NCBI GenBank assembly: GCA_023413555.1 | Contig: JAEZPG010000031.1 | Span: 1 to 8,656, forward strand | From: Bacillota bacterium | GTDB lineage: Bacteria; Bacillota; Clostridia; Lachnospirales; Lachnospiraceae | Direction of reading: 5' to 3' | DNA length: 8,656 bases | Part shown: positions 1-6,142 of the stretch, piece after piece | How the letters are laid out: every line of letters begins with the position of its first letter | How positions within the stretch are numbered: position 1 is the stretch's first letter | Program-made: the position numbers and the translations under genes | The notes under the pieces: model-generated | Told to the model about the DNA's origin: nothing | Databases searched by the model: none | Seen by the model: the letters and a program-made list of their open reading frames with translations, nothing else

Positions 1-117
1 ATTTGTTCGGTTTTACTCAGCGGATTTATGTATGTCGTGATTTACAAGGTAGATTACAACAAGCTTATAGCAGTGATTAAAGCAAAGAAAAAGGTTCATA
101 CTAACTTGCGTGCATAA
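1..117 (+). CDS. C-terminal tail of an unidentified, probably membrane-anchored protein (partial)
   Basis: Frame 1 is open from the first base to a TAA at 115-117 and gives 38 residues. The first part (ICSVLLSGFMYVVIYKV) is hydrophobic and could be the last transmembrane helix. It is followed by a basic tail with AKKKV and ending NLRA, as expected for a cytoplasmic C-terminus under the positive-inside rule. A strong terminator hairpin begins five bases after the stop, which supports this being a real gene end on the plus strand. The family cannot be recognised from so little sequence; a polytopic transporter or flippase would fit but is a guess. The gene converges on the minus-strand genes to its right. 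Confidence 0.6.
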   Translation: MCSVLLSGFMYVVIYKVDYNKLIAVIKAKKKVHTNLRA

Positions 118-121
118 TTTG

Positions 122-172
122 ATACAAATGTGTAAAAGGCTTCCCGGTGGGAAGCCTTTTACACATTTGTAT
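122..172. terminator. Bidirectional rho-independent terminator
   Basis: A perfect 24-bp inverted repeat (122-145 with 149-172) surrounds a 3-base loop. The core AAAAGGCTTCCC / GGGAAGCCTTTT has an A-tract on one side and a T-tract on the other, so it can end transcription in both directions. It lies between the plus-strand gene ending at 117 and the minus-strand reading frames ending at 199 and 284, exactly where two converging units need a shared terminator. Confidence 0.9.
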
Positions 173-198
173 GTATTCGCTAATTATCTAATCTTTTT

Positions 199-303
199 TT
201 AATAGTATTTCTTAATATCATCTTGGAAATCACTCATAGTAGCAAATACTTCATAGCAATGCTTTTTACTCTTTTCCATCCAATTAGAAGCCATAGTCTT
301 CAT
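199..303 (-). CDS. Small 34-residue ORF overlapping the 3' end of the phosphorylase gene
   Basis: An ATG at 301-303 opens a 34-codon frame ending with TAA at 199-201. It is preceded by GGGAGAGG (308-315), a good Shine-Dalgarno; the GGGAG core lies 7 bases from the ATG. The first 20 bases overlap the end of the phosphorylase gene in another frame. The product starts MKTMASNWMEKSKKHCYEVF and continues with ATMSDFQDDIKKYY; it is charged and aromatic, with one cysteine, no signal peptide and no membrane segment. The frame fills the gap before the terminator at 122-172, so it would share the phosphorylase transcript through overlapping translation. I do not recognise the family. The Shine-Dalgarno lies inside coding sequence (codons for K-R-E-R) and could be chance, so this is a candidate rather than a proven gene. 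Confidence 0.5.
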   Translation of the reverse strand: MKTMASNWMEKSKKHCYEVFATMSDFQDDIKKYY

Positions 304-1084
304 ATAACCTCTCCCTTTTTTTAGTTATTCTTTTTGCCATTTCCATTGCCAGCTGCCCTATTGTGTTCTTTTCCAACACTTTCTTAGTGTTTACCAGACT
401 TCTGACCTCCCACTCATCATTGTCTAGGTTGTCCGCCGCGTAAAAGAAATAAAATACCTCTTTTTCTCTGAACTTTGCCAAGGCAGTAACTGCCGAACAC
501 TCCATATCCACACATATACAGCCATTTTCTTTTCTTCGTTTTACCTTTTCTTTAGTTTCCCTATAAAAAGCATCTGTGGTCCATACTTTTCCTACCGTAT
601 AGGTACATTTATATCGATTCAAGATAAGAATAAACTCTTCCACATACTTTTCATTTACTGCAAGTTCATCTCCTGCTGTAGCATAATGATAGCTGGTTCC
701 CTCATCTCTTAAGGCTGCTGTAGGAATAATAATTGAGCAATCCTCTATGTCCGCATTCAACACTCCGCAGTCTCCAAAAAGTACAAGCTGTTCAACACCC
801 ATTGCAAATATCTCCTCTAAAACCCCCACACATCCACTAGCTCCAACATAAGAGTTAAATATTGCAATATCTATTCCATGATAGGTTACTTTATAGATCG
901 GTATATCCAAATTGGCCACACTTATTGTAGCAATATGTTCTCCCTGTAATTCATTCAATAGCCTATCAAAGATTATGCGTGAAAAACAAGATACTGCAAT
1001 TTTTGGTACATCTTCTCTCCTTTCAACAATATCAAATGGGTTAATCATTGCATTCTTATTTGGATCAAATTCTTCTAGCAACAA
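284..1084 (-). CDS. Divergent nucleoside phosphorylase (PNP/UDP family)
   Basis: The 266-residue protein belongs to the purine/uridine phosphorylase superfamily (Udp/DeoD fold), which cleaves the N-glycosidic bond of nucleosides. Visible landmarks in order are the glycine-rich strand GVEQLVLFGDCGVL (96-109), RDEGTSYHY (126-134, like the uridine phosphorylase base-binding RxxGxSxH segment), VWTTDAFY (167-174), the ribose-binding VDMECSA (192-198, ME at 194-195) and a late Asp in AADNLD (D218), at the place of the usual catalytic SD. The N-terminal GDP phosphate loop and the Arg of the RIGS/RIGT motif are absent, so phosphate use is uncertain and a nucleosidase role is possible. The start is TTG at 1082-1084, backed by TAAGGAGG 8 bases upstream; the next ATG, codon 13, has no comparable site. 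A separate extended -10 promoter and the hairpin at 1222-1283 isolate it from the deo operon. Confidence 0.85.
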   Translation of the reverse strand: MLLEEFDPNKNAMINPFDIVERREDVPKIAVSCFSRIIFDRLLNELQGEHIATISVANLDIPIYKVTYHGIDIAIFNSYVGASGCVGVLEEIFAMGVEQLVLFGDCGVLNADIEDCSIIIPTAALRDEGTSYHYATAGDELAVNEKYVEEFILILNRYKCTYTVGKVWTTDAFYRETKEKVKRRKENGCICVDMECSAVTALAKFREKEVFYFFYAADNLDNDEWEVRSLVNTKKVLEKNTIGQLAMEMAKRITKKRERLYEDYGF

Positions 1085-1122
1085 AGTATCTCCTCCTTAC
1101 CTCTTTTAATATATTTCCAAAT

Positions 1123-1131
1123 ATTATAACA
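1123..1131 (-). promoter_or_regulatory. Extended -10 promoter of the nucleoside phosphorylase gene
   Basis: On the minus strand the sequence reads TGTTATAAT, a perfect extended -10 element (TGnTATAAT). Transcription would start near 1116, giving a leader of about 30 bases before the TTG start. No good -35 hexamer is visible at the usual distance, which is common for extended -10 promoters. Confidence 0.6.
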
Positions 1132-1221
1132 TATTGGGATTTTTAATACATTAAAATACTCATTTATCAACCCTATCTTTCCTGTCCTTTACTATGACAG
1201 TCATTCTCAGTATGACAAAGA

Positions 1222-1283
1222 GCCCCGAAAAAGGTTGTAGAAAATAAGCTTTCTTTCTTATTTTTTACAACCTCTTTCGGAGC
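1222..1283. terminator. Long imperfect hairpin, probable terminator of the deo-PAP2-glycosyltransferase operon
   Basis: The arms 1225-1248 and 1257-1280 pair over 24 positions with one A-C mismatch (1231/1274) and one G-T pair, leaving an 8-base loop. GC pairs can be added at the base (G1222-C1283, C1223-G1282). It sits 56 bases after the glycosyltransferase stop and before the phosphorylase promoter. The run of T after the stem is only three bases long in the minus direction, so the terminator call is weaker than that at 122-172. Confidence 0.6.
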
Positions 1284-1338
1284 CCTGTTAAGCGTAACCT
1301 GTCATATTAATGCCTATCTAACATTCCTTTGAACCACC

Positions 1339-2355
1339 CTAGTTAAATCCGAATATCTTCTGGGAGATAGTATATCCCCACAGAATAATTCTTTTTCCGA
1401 ATCTTCCTGGTAGGCTCATAGCACGCCCTAGAAACGTCTTCTTCACCATAGAATAAAGGGCTGGATCCTTATCCCTAAGGTAAGCCCAGATTCCCTCAAT
1501 ATCCTTCCTATCCTGCTCCTGTCCCTTTTTCAATAAAAAGACAGTACAAATGGTCATCATCATGGACATGTATTTTATCATATATTTTCTCAGCTTCACT
1601 TCTTTAATATCTTCTACCCTGGTCTGATCAATCATCTGGCGGGTTACCCGAAGCTGCTGATCCATTCTTCCCATCATAACCTTCTCGTTGACGGACTGAT
1701 CCTCACGACCGATAAAGTATCTATATAGATCTACATCTACATAGACCATAGTTTTGACAAACGGAAGAGGGTAATAAACAAAAATGTTATCCACATAGAA
1801 AGTGTGTTTTGGTAATTTTAATCCACAATCCTTCAACATCTGGGTACGATAGAATACTGAGTGCATGATGACATACTGACTCTGACCGAAATGTCTCACT
1901 TCATCCCATCCAAAAATCTTATTTTGTGGGAATATACCTGTATATTTTATCACCTTTTGTTTGTTTAAGGCTACTTTCTCATAAACATAATTGGCAAGAT
2001 ACATATCCACCATCTGATCCTTGGCTATGTTGTCCTTCATTACCTGAAGCATCTTCTTGAAGGCAGCTTCATCTACCCAGTCGTCACTGTCTACAACCTT
2101 ATAATATAGACCTGTGGCATGTTTTAAGCCTGTATTGACTGCTTCTCCATGACCACCATTTTCCTGGCTAATTGCTAAGACTTGGCCTGGATATTGGGCT
2201 GCATACTCTCCTGCAATAGTCTGTGTGTTATCCTTGGAACCATCATTTACAACAATAATCTCCACGTCTTCTCCGCCTGTAAGCAATGTCTCTATTGCAT
2301 GTCTCATATACTCTTGTGAATTATAGCAAGGAATCGCTACTGATAATACTCTCAT
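1339..2355 (-). CDS. Family 2 glycosyltransferase
   Basis: A 338-residue GT-A fold enzyme, expected to transfer a sugar from a nucleotide-sugar donor during polysaccharide or glycolipid assembly. The N-terminus has the GT2 pattern: LSVAIPCYNS (4-13), EIIVVNDGSKDNT (32-44, D38 contacting the nucleotide), QENGGHGEAVNTGL (64-77) and the metal-binding VVDSDDWV (87-94, DxD at 89-91). The C-terminal part from about 120 is less conserved and holds no clear transmembrane helix, although residues 262-276 (YMSMMMTICTVFLLK) are hydrophobic and may touch the membrane. The ATG has AAAGGTG 4 bases upstream. It is the last gene after the PAP2 phosphatase; the 79-base gap holds a candidate promoter of its own. 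Acceptor and donor cannot be told from sequence. Confidence 0.88.
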   Translation of the reverse strand: MRVLSVAIPCYNSQEYMRHAIETLLTGGEDVEIIVVNDGSKDNTQTIAGEYAAQYPGQVLAISQENGGHGEAVNTGLKHATGLYYKVVDSDDWVDEAAFKKMLQVMKDNIAKDQMVDMYLANYVYEKVALNKQKVIKYTGIFPQNKIFGWDEVRHFGQSQYVIMHSVFYRTQMLKDCGLKLPKHTFYVDNIFVYYPLPFVKTMVYVDVDLYRYFIGREDQSVNEKVMMGRMDQQLRVTRQMIDQTRVEDIKEVKLRKYMIKYMSMMMTICTVFLLKKGQEQDRKDIEGIWAYLRDKDPALYSMVKKTFLGRAMSLPGRFGKRIILWGYTISQKIFGFN

Positions 2356-2409
2356 GATACACCTTTCATGCTTTCCGCATTCCTTTTTTTTAAACTAAAG
2401 CTAAAAACT

Positions 2410-2438
2410 ATTTTATCTTTCGTACCCCAACTAATCAA
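2410..2438 (-). promoter_or_regulatory. Candidate sigma-A promoter of the glycosyltransferase gene
   Basis: On the minus strand TTGATT (2433-2438) and TAAAAT (2410-2415) are separated by exactly 17 bases, four and five matches to the consensus hexamers. The -35 overlaps the PAP2 stop codon. It would let the glycosyltransferase be expressed apart from the deo genes. AT-rich gaps give such matches by chance, hence the modest confidence. Confidence 0.4.
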
Positions 2439-2995
2439 GCATTATTTGAGGGATGTCTCCTTAAACTTATCTCACCTGGAACAAATCGGTCAAATATTCC
2501 TTTCATCGTAAATGTTACAAACATCGCCAACAAAATCCCACCCAAAATGTCTGTTGGGAAATGCACATATAAATACATTCTGGAAAATGCAATTATCGCA
2601 GCCAATATTAAAGCTGCAAGGCCCCATTTCTTGCGATAAAAGAATATGGTAATGGCACTATTAAAGCTTGCCAAGGTATGGCCGGATGGGAAGGAATAAT
2701 CCAACTGTTCCTTAATCAACAACTGAATGTTTGTGTTAATGGTATAGGGCCGTTCTCTGGCTATGACATTTTTTAAAATTAGGTTCCCAAGGAGATATCC
2801 CAAAGCCATCGCAGCTAACATTTGAAATCCTAGTTTTCTCGTTTTTATTGAAAATAAGAAGACAACTCCTAGCAGTATCCAAAATATACCCGCATCCCCC
2901 AAATGAGTAATTGGTGGCAATACTTTATCCAGAAACTCACATTTCATATGATTCTGGATAAAATCTAAAACATTTAAATCAAACTCAGTAATCAA
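2435..2995 (-). CDS. PAP2-family membrane phosphatase (undecaprenyl-PP or lipid phosphatase type)
   Basis: A small polytopic membrane protein with the complete acid phosphatase signature (numbered from the GTG at 3002-3004): K78-x6-R85-P86 in KNVIARERP, PSGH at 106-109, and SR-x5-H-x3-D (S141, R142, H148, D152). Hydrophobic segments lie near 38-53, 60-78, 111-123, 128-140 and 152-168. The family dephosphorylates undecaprenyl pyrophosphate (BcrC type), phosphatidylglycerol phosphate or related lipids at the outer membrane face; the exact substrate is not readable. Start choice: the longest frame begins at the GTG, 11 bases after the deoA stop, but has no Shine-Dalgarno in place. TTG at codon 4 (2993-2995) has GGAG (3004-3007) 8 bases upstream and is preferred, giving 186 residues. 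The tight spacing indicates co-transcription with deoA, an odd pairing of nucleoside catabolism with envelope lipid metabolism. Confidence 0.88.
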   Translation of the reverse strand: MITEFDLNVLDFIQNHMKCEFLDKVLPPITHLGDAGIFWILLGVVFLFSIKTRKLGFQMLAAMALGYLLGNLILKNVIARERPYTINTNIQLLIKEQLDYSFPSGHTLASFNSAITIFFYRKKWGLAALILAAIIAFSRMYLYVHFPTDILGGILLAMFVTFTMKGIFDRFVPGEISLRRHPSNNA

Positions 2996-3015
2996 ACTTA
3001 TCACTCCAAATTATA

Positions 3016-4338
3016 CTAGTATCTCTCTACATGGTCCATGGTTACTCTGGCATAGATATGAGGACGTGTTGTAGGTTTCGCTTCGCCAATGGTATAAGCT
3101 TCGGCAAATACACTCTTTGCATCTTCTAAGGCCTCTTTCTTATCTGTATATAGAATGCCAAGAACATCTCCTTTTTGTACTTGATCGCCATACTTTTTAA
3201 GAAGGCGGATACCCGCACTATAATCAATTAAACTTTCCTTAGTCTCTCTCCCGGCTCCTAATACAACAGAAGTAATTCCTACTTCTTCCGCGTTAATATG
3301 AGTAACATAGCCGGATTCTTCAGCCCGCACTTTATGCTCATATTGCGCTTTCTTAAATAATTCTTTGTTACGGATATAGGAAGCATCTCCAGACTGAGCT
3401 TCTACAAGCTCTATAAACTTCTCAAAAGCTATTCCGCTATCAAGGGCTTCTTCCACCTGTTTAATACAATCCTTCCTATTACCCTTGTCTGCCAAATATA
3501 GCATGTTAGCTGCCAGTTGGATACAAACCTCAGTCAAATCCTTAGGGCCCTTACCCTGTAGGGTCTCAATGGCCTCAATTACCTCCATTGAATTCCCAAT
3601 GTCATTACCTAATGGGCTGTCCATGTCAGTAATGAGGGCTACAGTTCTTCGGTGATTGTGCTCCCCTATGGCAACCATTTTCTTCGCCAACTCAATAGCA
3701 TCCTCAATATTCTTCATAAATGCACCGCTTCCCATCTTTACATCCAAAAGAATAGCATCACTTCCTGCTGCTAATTTTTTACTCATAATAGAAGCTGCAA
3801 TCAGAGGTATACTCTCTATGGTGGCAGTTACATCACGAAGGGCATACATCTTTTTGTCGGCTGGTGCCAGGTTACCAGACTGGCCGATTACTGCTACACC
3901 AGTTCTATTTACAATATCAAAGAATTCTTCTCTAGGAATGGCTGTTCGAAAGCCTGGAATGCTTTCTAATTTATCTACAGTTCCTCCCGTATGACCAAGA
4001 CCCCTACCTGACATCTTTGCTACCTTTACACCACAGGAGGCTACAATAGGAGCTACAATAAGGGTAGTCTTGTCGCCTACACCACCTGTACTATGCTTGT
4101 CTACTTTTACACCTTGGATTGCACTTAAATCTACCATATCCCCTGAGTGTGCCATAGCATCAGTCAACATAGCGGTCTCTTCATCGTTCATTCCTTTAAA
4201 ATAAATGGCCATCAGCATGGCAGACATCTGATAATCTGGGATAGTGCCTACAGCATACTCATGAACCATGTATGTAAGCTCTTTCCTAGTTAATGTTTCA
4301 CCATTTCTCTTTTTCATAATCAGATCATACATTCTCAT
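3016..4338 (-). CDS. deoA: Pyrimidine-nucleoside phosphorylase / thymidine phosphorylase
   Basis: Catalyses phosphorolysis of thymidine, deoxyuridine and, in the Gram-positive Pdp type, uridine, giving the base and (deoxy)ribose-1-phosphate; cytoplasmic dimer. Full length at about 440 residues. Visible motifs (numbered from the ATG at 4344): phosphate-binding KHSTGGVGDK (83-92), the family signature from S112 to E127 (SGRGLGHTGGTVDKLE), R170 and S185-K189-K190 in the base-binding region, and a C-terminal alpha/beta domain from about 335 with ESGYVTHINA. The longest frame starts at 4344, but AAGGAG (4348-4353) would then be only 3 bases away. The ATG at codon 3 (4336-4338) has 9-base spacing and gives the usual family start MRMYDLI, so I chose it. 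It lies between deoC and the PAP2 gene in one operon, with an 18-codon mini-ORF just upstream. Bacillus-type naming would be pdp. Confidence 0.95.
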   Translation of the reverse strand: MRMYDLIMKKRNGETLTRKELTYMVHEYAVGTIPDYQMSAMLMAIYFKGMNDEETAMLTDAMAHSGDMVDLSAIQGVKVDKHSTGGVGDKTTLIVAPIVASCGVKVAKMSGRGLGHTGGTVDKLESIPGFRTAIPREEFFDIVNRTGVAVIGQSGNLAPADKKMYALRDVTATIESIPLIAASIMSKKLAAGSDAILLDVKMGSGAFMKNIEDAIELAKKMVAIGEHNHRRTVALITDMDSPLGNDIGNSMEVIEAIETLQGKGPKDLTEVCIQLAANMLYLADKGNRKDCIKQVEEALDSGIAFEKFIELVEAQSGDASYIRNKELFKKAQYEHKVRAEESGYVTHINAEEVGITSVVLGAGRETKESLIDYSAGIRLLKKYGDQVQKGDVLGILYTDKKEALEDAKSVFAEAYTIGEAKPTTRPHIYARVTMDHVERY

Positions 4339-4353
4339 ATTCATGATCTCCTT

Positions 4354-4410
4354 TTATGGGGTTAAGCCCCTAGAATTACAGAATTCTCTCATTGCCTGCT
4401 CAACTTTCAT
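4354..4410 (-). CDS. 18-codon mini-ORF between deoC and deoA (possible leader peptide)
   Basis: After the deoC stop the sequence AAGGGGAG (4416-4423) is followed 5 bases later by ATG (4408-4410) and an 18-codon frame, MKVEQAMREFCNSRGLTP, ending with TAA at 4354-4356. The stop is directly followed by the deoA Shine-Dalgarno AAGGAG (4348-4353). A small GC hairpin (GGGG 4358-4361, CCCC 4367-4370) covers its last codons. The placement suits translational coupling: a ribosome finishing here would open the hairpin and sit beside the deoA start. It may instead be the remnant of a lost gene, or chance. No family is recognisable. Confidence 0.35.
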   Translation of the reverse strand: MKVEQAMREFCNSRGLTP

Positions 4411-4427
4411 ACATTCTCCCCTTGGGT

Positions 4428-5099
4428 TTAATATTCTAAAGAATCTCCTTCTTGATGTTTCATCAATTTGATTAAGCGGCTAGTTCCTAACCTCTCTGCT
4501 CCTAACTCACAGAATTTAACAGCATCCTCAAAAGAAGTAATTCCTCCTGCTGCCTTAATCTTTACTTGACTACCGACATATTTCTTAAATAAGGCGATAT
4601 CAAGAAAGGTAGCCCCACCTTTGGAGAAACCCGTAGAAGTCTTAATAAAATCTGCTCCTGCCTCTGTTACTACCTTGCACATCTGAATCTTTTCGTCTTC
4701 GGTAAGAAGACAAGTTTCAATAATAACCTTTAAGATTTTCTCACCACATGCTGCCTTAATCTGACGGATTTCCTCTTCCACATCCTTATAACGACGGTCT
4801 TTAACATAACCAATAGGGATAACCATATCTATCTCATCTGCACCATTTTCAATGGCATCCTTTGTCTCAAATATCTTTGTGGCAGTGGTGTTGTATCCAT
4901 TTGGAAATCCAATTACAGTACAAAGCTTCATTCTATCCTGCACATATTCTTTGGCCTGCTTGATATAAGAAGGCGGAATACATACAGATGCTGCTTCAAA
5001 GGCAATTGCATCGTCACAGATTTGTCTTATTTCTTCCCAGGTTGCAGTCTGGGAAAGCAGAGTATGATCCACTTTGTGTAAAATCTCTTTTTGTTCCAT
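4428..5099 (-). CDS. deoC: Deoxyribose-phosphate aldolase
   Basis: A class I (Schiff-base) aldolase that splits 2-deoxy-D-ribose-5-phosphate into glyceraldehyde-3-phosphate and acetaldehyde, the last step of deoxynucleoside catabolism. Counting from the ATG at 5114, the catalytic set is complete: D96 in EIDMVIP, the Schiff-base lysine K158 in DFIKTSTGFS, and K187 in KIKAAGGIT, with GTSR (210-213) near the phosphate site. Length fits the family's short Gram-positive form. The longest frame starts at 5112-5114, but the strong Shine-Dalgarno GGAGGAG (5106-5112) overlaps that ATG; the ATG at codon 6 (5097-5099) has a 6-base spacer and yields MEQKEILHKVDHTLL, so 223 residues is preferred. It follows deoD by about 50 bases and precedes deoA in the same operon. 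Confidence 0.95.
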   Translation of the reverse strand: MEQKEILHKVDHTLLSQTATWEEIRQICDDAIAFEAASVCIPPSYIKQAKEYVQDRMKLCTVIGFPNGYNTTATKIFETKDAIENGADEIDMVIPIGYVKDRRYKDVEEEIRQIKAACGEKILKVIIETCLLTEDEKIQMCKVVTEAGADFIKTSTGFSKGGATFLDIALFKKYVGSQVKIKAAGGITSFEDAVKFCELGAERLGTSRLIKLMKHQEGDSLEY

Positions 5100-5151
5100 T
5101 ATACTCTCCTCCATGTGTTGAATTTATGATTGTATCCTGAATTAAATCTCA

Positions 5152-5856
5152 TTATTCAGCCATCTCCAGCGCAATTAACATCATATCATTAAAAGTATTC
5201 TGTCTGGACTCAGCATCCAGTGCTTCCCCTGTATATATATGATCACTGATCGTTAAAATAGCAAGGGCTTTTTTGCCAAGCTTAGCAGCATTCATGTAAA
5301 GACCGGCTGCTTCCATCTCTACACAAAGCACACCCATTTCTTTCCAGAGGTCGTTAGCATTCTTATTGGCATTGTAGAATACATCAGAGGAAAGAACATT
5401 TCCAACCTTAGTGTTAATATTCTTCTCTTTGGCTATCTCTACTGCTTTACTAAGCAACTCGTAACTTGCAGTTGGAGCGTAATGTCCTGGAAGACCATAC
5501 TGATTTACAAAGTTAGAGTCTGTACAAGCGCCCATGGCGATGACAATGTCTCTTACCTTTACATCATCCTGGAATCCGCCAGCAGATCCAATACGGATAA
5601 TATTCTCTACCCCGTAAAAGCTGTAAAGCTCGTAGGAATAGATACCGATGGATGGAATACCCATTCCACCACCCATAACACTAATTCTCTTTCCGTTGTA
5701 AGTTCCGGTGTAACCGAACATGTTCCGTACAGTATTAAAGCATACTACATCCTGCAAATACGTCTCTGCAATATACTTGGCTCGGAGTGGATCACCAGGC
5801 ATTAGGACGGTCTTTGCTATTTCTCCTTCTTTTGCTGCATTATGTGGGGTTCCCAT
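5152..5856 (-). CDS. deoD: Purine-nucleoside phosphorylase, DeoD type
   Basis: Hexameric purine nucleoside phosphorylase that converts (deoxy)inosine, guanosine and adenosine to the base plus (deoxy)ribose-1-phosphate. The 234-residue length matches the DeoD class. Every active-site element is visible: H5, the phosphate loop GDPLRAK (21-27, R25), R44, RIGSAGG (88-94, R88 and S91), VEMEA (179-183) for ribose, and the catalytic pair D205 in ISDHI with R218. The ATG is preceded by AAGGAGG with a 7-base spacer, so the start is secure. It is the first gene of the operon deoD-deoC-deoA, behind a long leader rich in inverted repeats. The deoxyribose-1-phosphate it releases must be isomerised by a phosphopentomutase, not encoded in this window, before DeoC can use it. 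Confidence 0.97.
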   Translation of the reverse strand: MGTPHNAAKEGEIAKTVLMPGDPLRAKYIAETYLQDVVCFNTVRNMFGYTGTYNGKRISVMGGGMGIPSIGIYSYELYSFYGVENIIRIGSAGGFQDDVKVRDIVIAMGACTDSNFVNQYGLPGHYAPTASYELLSKAVEIAKEKNINTKVGNVLSSDVFYNANKNANDLWKEMGVLCVEMEAAGLYMNAAKLGKKALAILTISDHIYTGEALDAESRQNTFNDMMLIALEMAE

Positions 5857-6142
5857 AATAATTCCTCCTTAAGTTTTATTTTCATAACTTCATTCAAAAT
5901 GAAATTCCTTTTGTCTCGATAGTACACATTTCGTAAAAGTGTACCTCCTATCTCGCAGTTTCTACCATCATTAGTATGGATGAAATCTATTATTTGTTAT
6001 TCATAAAAATGACTTATTATTTCTAATGTATAAAATATATAGCCATAATTAGATATATTATACTCCATTCTGATTAATACTTCTACCGTCACCTATGGTG
6101 ATTTTGACTTCCCTGTCTAATCGACATAAATCGTAGGCAAGT
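5857..6142 (-). promoter_or_regulatory. Leader and control region of the deo operon
   Basis: This gene-free stretch upstream of deoD is AT-rich and has several palindromes. The best -10 on the minus strand is TATAAT at 6057-6062, with only a poor -35 (TAGAAG, 6080-6085). That would give a leader of about 190 bases. Upstream of it is TCACC-TAT-GGTGA (6089-6101); downstream is a near-perfect 23-base palindrome (5922-5944). A motif TTCTACC(A/G)TCA occurs at 5960-5970 and 6081-6091. I recognise no known riboswitch class. Confidence 0.4.
5922..5944. promoter_or_regulatory. 23-base palindrome, probable operator or leader hairpin upstream of deoD
   Basis: The arms GTACACATTT and AAAAGTGTAC pair at 9 of 10 positions around CGT, the size and symmetry of a dimeric repressor site. 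In the transcript it could also form a hairpin, lengthened by GATA/TATC outside the arms with a GGAG bulge. It lies 66 bases before the deoD ATG and downstream of the candidate promoter, a position suited to roadblock repression. It does not resemble the B. subtilis DeoR site as I know it. Confidence 0.45.

Noticed and set aside
912..1109. 65-codon plus-strand ORF opposite the phosphorylase start
   Set aside because: It is antisense to conserved phosphorylase sequence and to its promoter-proximal leader, has no convincing ribosome site, and the product looks like no protein.
3656..3994. 112-codon plus-strand ORF inside deoA
   Set aside because: It is antisense to the strongly conserved deoA core and is explained by the codon pattern of that gene.
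4268..4471. 67-codon plus-strand ORF across the deoA start and deoC end
   Set aside because: It is antisense to two well-identified genes and has no ribosome site.
5482..5805. 107-codon plus-strand ORF inside deoD
   Set aside because: It is antisense to active-site sequence of deoD and a shadow of its codon usage.
5894..5929. 11-codon minus-strand ORF in the deoD leader (MCTIETKGISF)
   Set aside because: The GGAGG at 5944-5948 is 14 bases from its ATG, too far, and the ATG lies within the palindrome, which explains the sequence better.
5857..6142. Purine, 2'-deoxyguanosine or cyclic-di-GMP riboswitch in the deo leader
   Set aside because: I looked for the conserved core sequences of these classes and did not find them; the visible structure is simple palindromes.
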